A DNA stretch of 23,834 nt from Schizophyllum amplum (Eukaryota > Basidiomycota > Agaricomycetes > Agaricales > Schizophyllaceae): positions 1-23,834 of the forward strand of contig VDMD01000245.1 of NCBI GenBank assembly GCA_007026445.1, given 5' to 3'. A program made the translations under genes and the position numbers. The notes beneath the pieces were generated by a model. The model worked only from the letters and a program-made list of their open reading frames with translations. It was not told the DNA's origin and did no database searches. This document shows, piece by piece, positions 9,869 to 20,303 of this stretch; positions within the stretch are counted from its first letter, which is position 1; each line of letters starts with the position of its first letter.

Positions 9869-10528
9869 ATGCCGTCCGTCGCTACCCCGCCATTGCCCAT
9901 GGGCGACCCCGCAATCTCCCCAGGCTATCGAGCGGCGATCCACCCATCTCTCGGCACGCTGCCCACACCGCGCCTGCCTGACCGCGCATTACTGGCGCCC
10001 CTTCCCGATCCCCCAATGACGAGTCCGCCGCTGCAGCTACTGCCATTCCTCGAGCCAGGCCTTCTGTACGGGCTGCTTTACTACCGTGGGGAACTGACGG
10101 CGTGGCACTGGTCGTTCTTCGTGCCGTCTCCGGATGCGCAGCCCGTCGGTAGTCACGGCACCACATTCTCCGTCGAGCGCGAGCCTGGGACGGGCGCGTG
10201 GGCATTCACGGTCGACAGCGCGCGCGATGTCCTCGCGGAGCCGATGCTGGTCGCTATCGTCGCGCTCGGTGAGCTCGCGCCTCTGGGCACTTACGAGGAA
10301 ATCGTCGGCTCGGATGTGCTGCTCGCCATGCTTGGGAATGTTGCGGTGCCTCCGGCGGCGGAGCGGCCGTTCTCAAGCAAAGCGTGGTTCATGGACGCGG
10401 TCGGTGTCCTTCACGACTGCGGAGTAGTCGTGTGCGAGGACGTGTGGCTACTGGAGCGCGAGATGAGTCGATGCGCATTCACCGCGATGGACAAATACAT
10501 GGAGAATAGAGGTGCGTCCGTCGTCTGA
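9869..10528 (+). CDS. Unidentified fungal protein, 219 aa
   Basis: An uninterrupted frame. The first 50 residues are Pro-rich. A compact domain follows: LPFLEPGLLYGLLYYRGELT, then WHWSFFVPSPDAQPVGSHGT, TFSVEREPGTGAWAF and LVAIVALGELAPL. The W-H-W-S-F-F segment followed by a G-T-x-F-x-V strand resembles a basidiomycete-specific uncharacterised family (I think of DUF6914-like proteins), but this is from memory and uncertain. No signal peptide or membrane span is evident. The C-terminal half has conserved-looking Cys (VLHDCGVVVCEDVWLLE). A consensus intron lies downstream at 10628-10678, so the true C-terminus could differ if splicing also removes the stop at 10526-10528. Codon use is GC-rich like the other genes here. 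Confidence 0.65.
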   Translation: MPSVATPPLPMGDPAISPGYRAAIHPSLGTLPTPRLPDRALLAPLPDPPMTSPPLQLLPFLEPGLLYGLLYYRGELTAWHWSFFVPSPDAQPVGSHGTTFSVEREPGTGAWAFTVDSARDVLAEPMLVAIVALGELAPLGTYEEIVGSDVLLAMLGNVAVPPAAERPFSSKAWFMDAVGVLHDCGVVVCEDVWLLEREMSRCAFTAMDKYMENRGASVV

Positions 10529-11463
10529 TCATGACTGCAGCTTCGCTCATGCGTCTTCGTCAGGATGGACGGCATACCGCAGCAAACATTGCTCATAGTA
10601 AGGTGATGCCCGCACCGTCCGCTTGCGGTAAGTATCTTTTTCTTCACGCTTATTTTACCGTGTCTAATACTCTCTCAGCGGACACTTGTCTCGGTCGCAC
10701 CCACTATCAATATACGATGGAGGGTTGCGTGCAGGCCCTTCCAAGCGCTCTCTACAGGGCACCCGTACGGCCATTCGCGCATACACTACGCTTAGGCGCT
10801 TACAAAGCCCAACCGCCCCTAACGGCGCGCGGTCCCGTCAAAAGTGAGCGACATACACATGGCCACATATGGCCATTCGCCAACCACGCATATAGCCGGC
10901 CATCGGCACAGACGCCGGCGCTCTCTGAGGCTTCTCATGGCCTTTGTTATTTATTCGTTCGAGTTATCTGACATGCATACATGTTGATTTGGGGTGGTTT
11001 ATGGGGCTTTCGGGTCTGTTACCTGTTTATTCATGGGGCTTGTTGTACACGCACGGGTTGTTGGTTTACATGCTTTGTTTGAACGGTTGTACATATGACA
11101 TGCATACATTCACCGTCGCATCATCGGGTACAATAGGGAATACTAGACATAGTCGCCGTAGTGCTTTACCATGTAATTGGATTGAACGGGAATGCAGAAC
11201 ACGACAATTCGACGTTACGTTCAACGTTTGACGACGGTGACCCTTCCCCCGTCAATCTGTGAGAAGAGGCTGGCCCATGAGACTATGTACAACGACGGCA
11301 CCGATAACTGTATGCCCATCTCTAGAGCTTTCCGACTGCGTAGTGCAGACATCACCCGGCGGACATCGCTTTGACCTGCAACAAGCTTGAACTCGACCTC
11401 GACCACAACCCAGACTTTGACTTGACCTAGACCTCTCAGATCTCAAGGCTCTACCCCGTCTTC
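10529..11463. other. Intergenic, with a consensus intron at 10628-10678
   Basis: No protein family was seen. The stretch at 10628-10678 has GTAAGT, a CTAAT branch-like site and CTCTCAG, which suggests a spliced 3' UTR of the gene ending at 10528 or an alternative C-terminal exon. An element gacatgcatacat occurs at about 10970 and again at about 11098. Upstream of 11464 the DNA is pyrimidine-rich, as expected for the next gene's promoter. Confidence 0.4.
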
Positions 11464-12397
11464 ATGGTCACCACGCGCTCTTCGTCGAGAATCAAGGCTT
11501 TGGTCGAGAAGGGAGTCAGCGGCAGCGTCTCGCTCTCTGGCCGACGCGGTCGACTCACGAAGCCTCGGGCCCGCGCCGCGAGAACAGATCCCAGCATCTC
11601 CATGCCGAAAAAGCGGCGTAAGACCATTGCGGTCACTCCTGCAGTGCAGGACGATGTCTCTGTTGCGAAACAGTTGTCGCGCCCTCGGAAACGCAAAGGA
11701 AAGCTACATAAAATCACGGAACTGCCTCTCGATGTTTTCTTCGAGATCCTGCGGCACTGCGCCCCTGTCGATCTCCTTCGCATATCCTACGCCAACAAGA
11801 CTCTGCGGTCTATTCTGCTGTGCTCTAGCTCCAAGTGGATCTGGCAGCACTCGTTCGGCGCGTTCCCGACAGCGATCCCGGCGTGCCCAAACAATCGGCT
11901 TATTCTTCCTCAATACGCGAACCTCATCTTCGGGAACAGCTGTTTTGTGCGTCTGAGAATTAGTCCTGCGCCGTACCAGCAGCTTGACTGACAGCAATTT
12001 CAGCAATGCGGCTCCAAGGGAGGCAAGTACGCCCTGTGGGCTGCCCTCGAACGGGTGTGTCCCGAGTGTTTGAAAAAGAAGTGAGTGATCGTCTGAATCC
12101 ACCCTCGAACTTCTTAACCTCACGTTTCTCGCGCCGTCAGGTACCTCAACGTGTCGATGGAATACACTTTCGTAGGCGTGAGATGTCGCATCAGGGTCAG
12201 TGGTAAGTACAGTATCATGACCTTCACAGGCTCGATGACCGTTCTTACCATGCCACCTAGGTTACTTAGCTGATTTCACCAATCGCGAGGAACGCAGAAG
12301 CGTCCAGAAGCACAAGGCGGCTTGTCGTCAGGTCTCAACAGAACATGAACGCGCATACGAACGGAAGGCCAGGCGAGAATCTAGAGAAGCTGAGGAG
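11464..12397 (+). CDS. F-box protein (3' end uncertain)
   Basis: F-box proteins act as substrate adaptors of SCF ubiquitin ligases. Exons: 11464-11946, 12004-12080, 12141-12202, 12261-12397, all phase-consistent (253 residues so far). A basic Ser/Arg/Lys-rich N-terminus of about 80 residues carries likely nuclear signals (MPKKRRKT; SRPRKRKGK). The F-box lies at about 83-120: ITELPLDVFFEILRHCAPVD then LLRISYANKTLRSIL. It is followed by the region seen in many basidiomycete F-box proteins (W-Q-H-S-F, LPQYANLIFG) and a Cys pattern (SCFQQCGSKGG, VCPECLKKK) that may bind zinc. A charged helix follows (EHERAYERKARRESREAEE). A good donor (GTATGT) follows 12397, so more exons exist, perhaps to about 12780, but I could not define them. 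No stop codon was assigned. Confidence 0.75.
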
Positions 12398-13061
12398 GTA
12401 TGTGCTATAAGCAATAACATGCATAGTGTTCTATATTGACGTTTCGACGCCTGAGTTTTCCGAAACTATGGCCGACTTTCTTAGAGCAGAACGCCGCCGG
12501 AGAGCATTGGCTTGGCTTTAGGGGAGGCGGGGAAAACTATGTTATTTTTTGTCGTATCGTCGTTGCGATAATAATGTATGTCTCAACTTCATGCACGCAG
12601 CACAATAGTCACTGGTCAGTTCTCGCTGCAATTCTCAAACCGCGTCTAGACATTCCGACGCCACCGTGCTTTGCGATGCGTGCCCTAGCGCGCTGTCGAA
12701 ACCCAGCCGCGCGGCGCGCGAATCGGCTGCTTTCCGAACGATGGAGAGCCTGCTTTCGTGCTTACTAAGTCAATCAACTTAGGTCCACACATATATCAGG
12801 TTTGTTCAACTTTGTCTTTATAGGTCCAGCAGCCGAAAGGGGACATCTTTTCGCGTGTGCCTCACGCTCCTTTCTTCATCCTCGTTCAACGTAACATCCA
12901 CCAACAACGCAGGCCTCCGTCACGGCGGCCTCCTCCCATGACCGGTCTATCGCTGAATACTTGGGCCCAGGGGTCCCGCTGAGTAAAGAGGTAGCATGTG
13001 TTCTGGTTGCAAGAAGTCGTCCTCAAGCTAGTGCGATTCATACATTCCTCATCGATCGCAA
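12398..13061. other. Probable last intron(s)/exons of the F-box gene, then 3' flank
   Basis: Starts with the GTATGT donor. Possible later exons lie within about 12427-12780 (open frame ending at 12768; another frame with a C-D-A-C motif ending at a TAG at about 12780). Branch and acceptor-like sites lie near 12776-12782 (CTAAGT, acttag) and 12823 (ttatag). No convincing frame chain emerged. From about 12830 the DNA is pyrimidine-rich and is the 3' flank of both this gene and the minus-strand gene ending at 13062. Confidence 0.35.
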
Positions 13062-13573
13062 TCATGCCTCGTTCTCGAAGGCGTAATCCAGCGTCAACGT
13101 CAACTCGTGCCATTGCTTCTGCTCGAGGTCGTTGTGCTTAGAGCGGCCCTTGCCCACACGCTCGCAGTCGTCGACAAATTTCATCGCGTTCGGCACCCCG
13201 CCATGCACTAATTCGAGTATTCTGTGCGGGCTCCGCATTCCGGAGCTGATCCACCACTATCAGTGTCAGTCAAAAAATGCATGAAGTGCGACAGCGAAAG
13301 ACGCCCTACCTTGGAGTTCCAGTAATCACCCTCGCGCCTATGCAGCTGCTGGTGTATATAGCAGCTCGTGAGGTTATTCTCATCGGCCTGCGCAACCTCG
13401 TGCGCATTGTGCATGTCGTCGTTGAGCAGGTGCAGGATCGCGAGAACGGGAGCGGGATCAGGGAGAGAGTCTATCGCCGTTGTCAGCGAGGGATCCCACG
13501 GTGCTTTGGGGACAAGCGGGGGAAGGGGACGGGCGAGAAGTTTGCCGGCGATCTTTCGCGCTTGAGAAGACAT
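13062..13573 (-). CDS. Small conserved-looking fungal protein, 152 aa
   Basis: Two minus-strand exons, 13573-13310 and 13256-13062, with a 53-base intron; the join is in phase. The N-terminus has a Pro-rich turn (RPLPPLVPKAPWDPS), then a helical segment (LAILHLLNDDMHNAHEVAQA), then HQQLHRREGDYWNSKWW, a tract rich in His, Trp and charged residues spanning the splice site. The C-terminal half includes LVHGGVPNAMKFVDDCERVG and KHNDLEQKQWHELTLTLDYA. I recall similar uncharacterised proteins in other fungi but know no function. The start at 13573 (MSSQARK) was chosen because residues upstream are Cys-rich and unlike the rest; an in-frame ATG at 13648 (MGCACRKCC) would add 25 residues. Confidence 0.7.
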
Positions 13574-14194
13574 CCTAGCTTGTGCTCGGTATCTGGGAAT
13601 CAGGATGAGCGAAGGGAATAAGCAGCACTTGCGGCAGGCGCACCCCATGTTGTACTATGGCGCGTGACGTCAGCGAAGTTCAACTTGCACGTGAGCGTCG
13701 GGGTCCCAGCTCAGCTCAAGCATCTCAAGTCAGCTCAAGTCAAGACTCAAGAATCAACGAAATTAAGGTCAGCAGGGTCCCGAGTCCGTCGCTAATCTGC
13801 TCCCCTTGCAGCGATAGGGGCTTCATTCGAGGTCATAAAGAAGCGTGGGGTCTTCGTCGATGGAGCGTAATCCAATGGGCATGGTTGTAAACTACGGACA
13901 CGTAGACAGTGAGCGGACCTATGGACAACGACCAGGTGTAGCAACATATGGACAGCAAACGAAACTTGAGGACGCGATATATCCACAGTGTTGATTAGGG
14001 TAGGTGCTAGGCGGTTCGGTACCTGTATACATGCGTGAGCACGATAGTACATAGGTGTCGGGACAAGTGATATGTACCTGGTGTGGAAGAGCGTGGACAG
14101 GGCTGTAAAATAACGAGTAAGAACAATGTCAATGAGGGTGTTCGCATGGGCAGACGAACTGCACATTCGTTGGGAATGCCATAGAACCAATCAA
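13574..14194. other. Intergenic between two minus-strand genes, with short CTCAAG repeats
   Basis: Holds the promoter side of the gene starting at 13573 and the 3' flank of the F-box/WD40 gene ending at 14195. A block at 13706-13751 has imperfect copies of CAGCTCAAG/TCTCAAGT. No coding frame is supported. Confidence 0.45.
13706..13751. repeat. Short imperfect CAGCTCAAGT repeat
   Basis: About five imperfect 8-10 base units (CAGCTCAGCTCAAG, ATCTCAAGT, CAGCTCAAGT, CAAGACTCAAG) in intergenic DNA upstream of the small minus-strand gene. Confidence 0.6.
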
Positions 14195-17100
14195 TCAGTC
14201 CGAATCCTCGTCATCCTCGTCTTCCATTCGCGGCGCAAGCTGCATAGTCATCGACGGCGCGCGCTCCTTCTGATACTGATAACCAACGAAGTTCATAACG
14301 CTGCGATCAATGCAGTCAGCTACCAGCTCAAAGCACAGCAAACAAGGACTACGCACTATATCGTCCCGTCCGCGCAGCCGACAACCACCTCCTCGTGGCT
14401 GAGCTGCATCGACATCGGGTTCTTCTCCGGCGTTGCCAAGCCTGCGAATTTGGAAGGCAGGCTACCGAGAAGGCCTCGTGCACTACCACTCTGAGCGAGG
14501 TCGCCCCAGACGCCCTCCAGCGGGCTGATCTCCGTGTCGATGTCGACGGTCGGCGCAGGCGCTTGCTGCACCCGCGGTGTCGTTGCATCCTCACCGTCCG
14601 CTCCTTCCTCTTGCGTCTCCTGGAATGATGTATCGGCGTCTTTGTCCGTGTGCGTCGAGACGAAAATCTGGATGAGTCATATTGTGAGCTCAGAAGGACA
14701 CCTTCATAAGGACGCTAGTAGTACTCACCCGTCTGTCAGCACCCGCACGCGAGCTAAACCGCGTCGCGGTCACAACGCGCCGCTTGAGCGGGTCAACCGC
14801 ACCCACAGCCACATCGGGCGTTACGACGATGCTCACAAGCGTGGGGGGCGCAGTCAAAATGGTTGCGCGCCCATAACGGACAGGGAAGGACACCGGCGTG
14901 GCACCGCGCGGCGACGCCGGCATACTCGGCGTACTTGCGCGCGGTGCAAAGTAGGGGTTTGCGCCGCTGACACTCAGACGACCCTTCGCCATGGGACCTT
15001 GACTTGTAGCCAACGGGCTGGTCGGAGAGTTGCTGGTGCTGTTCAGCAGCGACTGACGGCGAGCGGAAGAGACCGCCGACGACGTTGATCGTCCAAGTGC
15101 GGACGAGGTTGATCGGTTGAGGGCCGATAGTGTACGTGGACGCTCAGAAGTAGGAGATAATGCAGATGGAGAGATTGCGGGAGCATGCGCAGGCGCGGCA
15201 GGTGCCCCACCGGTCTTCACATCACCCTCCTGCCACTGCAAATGCAGGATGACAGACTTGGTCGCACACTAGTAACACGAAGATGAGTCCAGTAATAGCA
15301 TAATTGACAAACATAAACGCACCGTCATCTGGTTGCCCTTCGCCGCGAACCACTGGAGCATGTTGTTCGGTGCCGAGCCCACATTGTAGAGCTTTGGGTT
15401 CAAGTAGGGGTCTCCGACGCCGAGCTCAGACAGCTTGAATTGCGATATCATCTCCCGGCGTTCTGGTAGAGACCTCGTCAGCCAACTCCGCATATGTATT
15501 ACACGACCAAACTCACTGATGCTAAAGACTCGCACAATGCCGTCAATCGTGACACTCACGACCCGCTCGCCTTCCTCTGGCGTCCCTGCAACGAGCTGCA
15601 CGCCGATGTTCACGGTGGTCTGCTGACCAAAGCGTACGATCTTCGTGCCGGCGCGCCAATCCCAACATACGAGAGCTTTGTCCGCGCCGGCAGACACGAG
15701 GTTCTTGGATGACAGGGCGACGGCTCGTATACCGTTCAAATGCCCAGACAGCTGCTGCAAAGGAGAGAATGTGATGGAAGAGAACAGATGTACACGGCTG
15801 TGAATATGAAGCCATGAGTCGCAGGGCTTCCCAGTGTGCAATGAAGACAGATACTCACCCGACATCATGGAAACCGACCACGAATACCTCTGTGAATGAT
15901 TGTGAGAATCATACACGCAGCACGGTCAAACTTTGTAAGCATACCTTCCTCCGAGAGGAAGTCCACACAGCTCACGGGCTTTTTGACGGATAGACACTTC
16001 TTCATCTCGCCTGTCTCGATGTCCCAGAACCGAATAGTCTCGTCGTACGAGCCACTGATGAGTCGCTTGCCCCTCAACAGTAGGGTCGTGCAGAAGTTGG
16101 TGTGACCCTAGCAGATTTTTCCAATCAATCTCGTATTGCGAACGCGGCACGCGAATTTCAACGCACCTGTAAGAACCGTAGAGTCTGCGGAAGGGCGTTG
16201 TAGAAGTTGGACTCGCGGTGATGCAGTGACTTGTACAGCGGTTCCCTAAAGATGAGCTCAGCTACTATCGTCCATGGAGACCGAGACATCTTAATGGCAC
16301 GTACCATCCTTCTGGCGTCGATGGAGGCTTCACCGGCACCGGGTCCGACGCCGTTATCCGCAACGTGTGGTATCGCCAGAGGGCAGGATGATGTACCATC
16401 GTCTGCCACTTCTTTGATACCTAAGAACGATTCTCATGAGTTCGAGCTGGCGACGCTTGACGGGATTGTAGCTACGCACAGGCTCTACCGCGAGCAATTC
16501 CTTCACGCTGAGCCACTTGAGAACGCGGAAGGAGAGATCCGGCGAAAGGCTGCCAACGACGTCGAACGTCGACTTCATGTACTTCTCGAGAAGCAGAATT
16601 TGCAGGCGAATATCGCCAGGCATACACGCTGCAGTACTGTAAGCATGATGGTCCTCTCTGATTGAAGTTTGCTCACATTCCAAGATTATAGCGATCCTGC
16701 AGACGACCTGGTAAGCAGCCACATGAAAGCAGAAAATGATTATAGACGCACAAGCGCATCCGGTCGTCCCTGGACAGCTTTCGCAAGGCTTTCTTCACCG
16801 CCCTCTCGTTAAATCCGCCGGTACCGTCGCCCCTCAGCGCAGCAGCGAGGTCGACATCCTCATCATCGTCGTCGCCGTCGTCATCGCGATATCCGGCCCA
16901 GTACCCACGCCGCTTCTTGCCCCCGCACACGCAGTACTTGTCCTCGTCCCACCCCGCTGGCGTAAGGGACCCGCCCCCTCCTTGCGGGTTGTTACGCAGC
17001 TGGCGCACCTCCGCCTGCAGCGCGTGCAGCTGCGCCGCCGTCGCTGCCTGCGCGCGTTCGAGCAGCCGCTTGTAGTGCAGGATCTTGCGCGTGTGCATGG

Positions 17101-18474
17101 CCATGATGGCGTTGAGGGCCGCGTCCATCTGCGTATCTTTCCGTCAGCTTAGCGCGAAGAGGAGGCGAGCCTGCACGTACGTCCTCGTCAACGTCCCCGT
17201 CGTCGGCGTCGGTGACCATGTCCATCGTCATGTCGTCCCCGTCCCACACGAGAGCGCGGAGGTGTCGAGCCCGAGCTCACTGGGGCCCATCAGGCTGCTG
17301 TCGGGGTCGAAAAGCGACGCGCCCAGCGAGTCGTGCCGCATGGTTGGCGGCGACAACGTCGTGTTCGCTCTCGATGCGGCTGACATGGTCAGTTGAGACA
17401 TGCCCGAGCCCTGCCGCTGCTTTTGCTCCCTGCCCGAGCGTGGCGTCGAGGTCTTGCTACCCGGCGTGCCACCCGGAAGGCTCAGCTTCGGAAGCGGCGA
17501 CCTGTTGGGGGTGCGTGGGGTGCCATTGGTTTGCGGCGAGCGGGGCGTGCCGTTCGTCTTCGGTGAAGCCGGCATGTTCTTTGCCTGTGCCGCGCTTCGC
17601 TGCGGAGGGGACTTCGCAGGCGGAGAACGAACCGCAGACTTCGGGCTGGCCGTGACGGCATCCTTTGGCACCGGCCTCCGAGAGGCGGACGACATGATGG
17701 ACGACGCTGAAGAGAGGAGCGACGTCGTTCGCGAGCGCGCGGGTGACTTGGTGATATCCGAGTCGTCGGTATCGGAATGCGGCGTGGCAGGCGGTTTCTC
17801 GAACATGGTCACCGGCCGCGCTTGCTCCTTGACGGCGGATGGACGTCTGGAAGACACGACTGAAGGCGCGGTGCGCGATTTTGTCATGGCTGCCGAGGTG
17901 GACGAGGTGGACTTTGCGGGGTTGAACGAGTTGCCGGCGTTCGCGCCTTTCGTGGGGACAGAGAGGCGGCGCGAGGGTGCAGGGATAGACGACGAGGGGC
18001 GGTGCGTGCGCGAGGGCGAGGGGATGGGCGTGGCATTGGGTGACCGGCTACTTGACGCGGTCGAAAGGGTGCCAATGGGTGACCGGCTGCTGGACGCGGT
18101 CGAAAGCGTACCGTTGCGCACTGTGGTGTTCCCGCTCGCGGTACTGGACAGGGAGTGGCCACGGGCTTGCGGATTGAAGATACGGACCGGGAAGCGCTTG
18201 TCGACTTCGAGGCGCTGGGCAGCTTCACGGGACCAGAGGAGGAAACCCGCGTGGACGATTGGGAGAAACCGTGTCGGAAGTCTCGGATGGTGTCGTCGGC
18301 GTCCTGAAGGACGTCGGCGGAAGAGCAAGCGACTTCTGTTATCTGTTGAAGCCATGGCGTTCCGTCGCTTCTGAAGAGCGCAAAGCTCAAGGACGGTCTC
18401 TCGATCTCGTGTACCTGACCGCTTGGTGGTCCCTGACCTTCTGTTGCGAACTGCTGCAGTTCGTAAGTAAGCAT
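14195..18474 (-). CDS. Large F-box/WD40 protein with Ser-rich N-terminus and coiled coil
   Basis: Likely an SCF substrate receptor. Exons (minus strand): 18474-17181, 17128-16752, 16696-16677, 16628-16480, 16420-16305, 16245-16167, 16107-15945, 15889-15859, 15797-15517, 15462-15323, 15268-14729, 14667-14357, 14300-14195. Order: N-terminal segment ([18 protein letters not shown]); about 300 residues of Ser/Pro/Thr-rich disorder; coiled coil ([20 protein letters not shown]...); Cys/basic patch [16 protein letters not shown]; acidic run; F-box ([34 protein letters not shown]); WD40 repeats ([46 protein letters not shown]); Ser-rich insert; a last blade ([15 protein letters not shown]) and acidic end. 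Two one-base losses are inferred, near 18151 and near 17245; with them the coding length is exactly 1203 codons including stop. The start at 18474 was chosen for its frame. Confidence 0.85.
18037..18114. repeat. 39-bp x 2 tandem repeat inside the F-box/WD40 gene
   Basis: Units 18037-18075 and 18076-18114 differ by a few substitutions and encode a 13-residue Ser-rich repeat ([14 protein letters not shown]) on the minus strand. The unit length keeps the frame. It lies in the disordered N-terminal region. Confidence 0.8.
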
Positions 18475-19277
18475 CGGTTTTGCTGACGACGAGAGACACG
18501 CACTGTCACCACGTATGATCCTGCAGTCTGCGCAGATTCACGAAAAGCAGTCGTTCCTCTGAGACCGAGCGAGACCAAGCACCGCGCGACGCGACGCGAA
18601 GTTTGAGAACGCGATTGGAAGCAAGAGACAAGTTGTAATTTCGTGATTTTCCGATATCAATGAGTTAATTCCAAGAAGAGTCGGGGATGAGGACGCCGTA
18701 TAGGACGCCCGCGTCGTTGGCAATGTTAAACGTCGACGACAAGCTGTAGCTGCGCGCGAGGCACCAACCGAAAGTATGTCCCGGTATGGTAATTTGAATA
18801 ATGGACCCACAATGGTAAAGTCAAACAAACAACAGTGTCATTGCTCAAATGGAATTTGCCTTTACATACGAATACTTACACGATGTTTTTTTTGCAGTAT
18901 GAGATGCACTGGAATGCGCATACATCTATCGAATCCAGAGCTGAGCTGAGATAGCAGTAAGTTTGCGATAGAAAAATTCCGACTAGCACTCAAGCGCCAC
19001 CAGTAGGGATGAACACATTGCGTACCTGCGTTGGCGCTGCAAGGGACTGCGCACCTACCACATCCATCATCCCAGTTGAGTTGATGTATCTTTATCACGT
19101 CCGTCAAACGGGCCTGGGGCCACAGGTAGTGCCCGTGCTGTCTTCGTGTCAGTCGTATAGAACTTGCCTCAAAGCTACCGCAGACAGCTCCAGCAGTTAT
19201 GGTATCGAGTCGGACGACGAAGTGAGGCCCTAGAAATGTCGCCGTTCTCCATCCGCGGACGGCCTTGGAGGGGCCTT
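18475..19277. other. Intergenic: upstream region of the F-box/WD40 gene; nothing else identified
   Basis: AT-richer than the coding DNA, with T/A runs around 18640-18680 and an oligo-T run at about 18885-18893. No open frame on either strand shows a recognisable motif. A possible 5' UTR intron of the minus-strand gene (gtgcgtgtctctcg...cgtcag) sits just upstream of its ATG but is very short. Confidence 0.4.
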
Positions 19278-19919
19278 TTACCTACTACGAGAGACATCGT
19301 GGCCGACACCAGGCCGACACCCGCGCCCCCTGAAGTCAATGCCGAATCTTCCGCTGGGGAAAACGCCAGACGGAGACGCTAGAGAAGACGGAGGTGACTC
19401 ATTCGTGCGGTGAGCGACGTCCGGATAACAAGCACGACTTACCTCCAATGCTTCGATTCTTGGGTGAATCTGGGGGCGCGCCAAGGGAGGACGCATGGTC
19501 CGACACGCCGCGAGAAGAATTTCGACCTGTCATTGCAGTCATGCAGTGAGTGGTCGCGCCTGACCCGTACTCCTGTCATCGCAAGCCGCGCAGCGATAGA
19601 CCCGCTAGAGCGACAGCACCAGGGAACTACCAGTGACACCATCTATCAGGATGGATAGACTGCAATCGTGCTGTAGCCCAGGTTCGGCGCGATGTAGTCG
19701 TTAGCACCGTCCTCTAGTAAGGCTCAAGATTGAAGGACCTATCTGGGCCGTTGACGGACTCGTAAGGCACCGTTGTTTGAGATACGAGACAATGGGGACC
19801 GGGGACGGATGGCGATGGCAGAAGGACATGGTCTCACCGTGGGCCTGAGACGTCGGCAGGCCGTAGAGTGCGCACTGCGCGGGGAGCCCTCCGAGAGAAT
19901 ATAGCCCATTCGGGGGCAT
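19278..19919 (-). CDS. Possible minus-strand gene, exon candidates only
   Basis: No family recognised and no complete frame. An ATG at 19919 opens an 82-base exon (19919-19838; MPPNGLYSLGGLPAQCALYG) with a GTGAGA donor. Further down, an exon-like piece (HASSLGAPPDSPKNRSIG) ends at a perfect GTAAGT donor. A 64-base intron (19442-19379; ctctag acceptor) leads to a piece reading ASPSGVFPSGRFGIDFRG in one frame and AEDSALTSGGAGVGLVSATM in another, the second looking more protein-like. Between them, NDYIAPNLGYSTIAVYPS ends at a stop. A frame break like those elsewhere in the window may lie here. The pieces may belong to one gene, two genes or none. Confidence 0.28.
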
Positions 19920-20303
19920 GATATCATGTTACGGTATGCGGCGAGTGGAGTCAGGGCGTGCGCTAGTCCTACACTGGTTGCTTGAGAGGCAGAAAGAGGG
20001 CGATAGAGGGGAGGCTGGAAGTCGTTGACTTGGCCACGATTCGACTGTGACTCTGGTGAGCGGCAGAAGAAGGACCGGGAGGGTCTCGATTTACGCAAAT
20101 TTGTGTGATGGAAGTCGGAGTTCAACTTGATGGGATCAAACCCGTGGGAAACTCTCGTGGTGAAGCTCTTTTCGGAATTTCCGCGTTCCTTCGCCCTTCC
20201 CACCAGCCCCACCAGTCTCGTTACTCGTTGACGCCGTTCCCGTCGACGACGAAGGTTCCCCGGTCAAGGTGTCGCCACTAGAGTCAACTTTGAGCTGCCC
20301 AGC
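19920..20303. other. Intergenic, probable shared upstream region
   Basis: Lies between the minus-strand ATG candidate at 19919 and the plus-strand ATG at 20304, so it would serve as a divergent promoter if the minus-strand gene is real. A minus-strand frame from 20212 is open here but shows no motif and is probably leader sequence. No TATA box was seen. Confidence 0.35.

Noticed and set aside
9499..9943. Minus-strand frames with a poly-Val segment
   Set aside because: Produced by the ACG run in the 5' leader of the gene at 9869; no other coding sign.
17400..18374. 324-codon open frame on the plus strand
   Set aside because: Antisense shadow of the Ser-rich N-terminal region of the F-box/WD40 gene; simple codon bias keeps the opposite strand open.
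5459..18474. A ubiquitin-related gene cluster
   Set aside because: The Dma1-like E3 and two F-box genes are separated by unrelated genes on both strands; F-box genes are abundant in such genomes, so proximity is likely chance.
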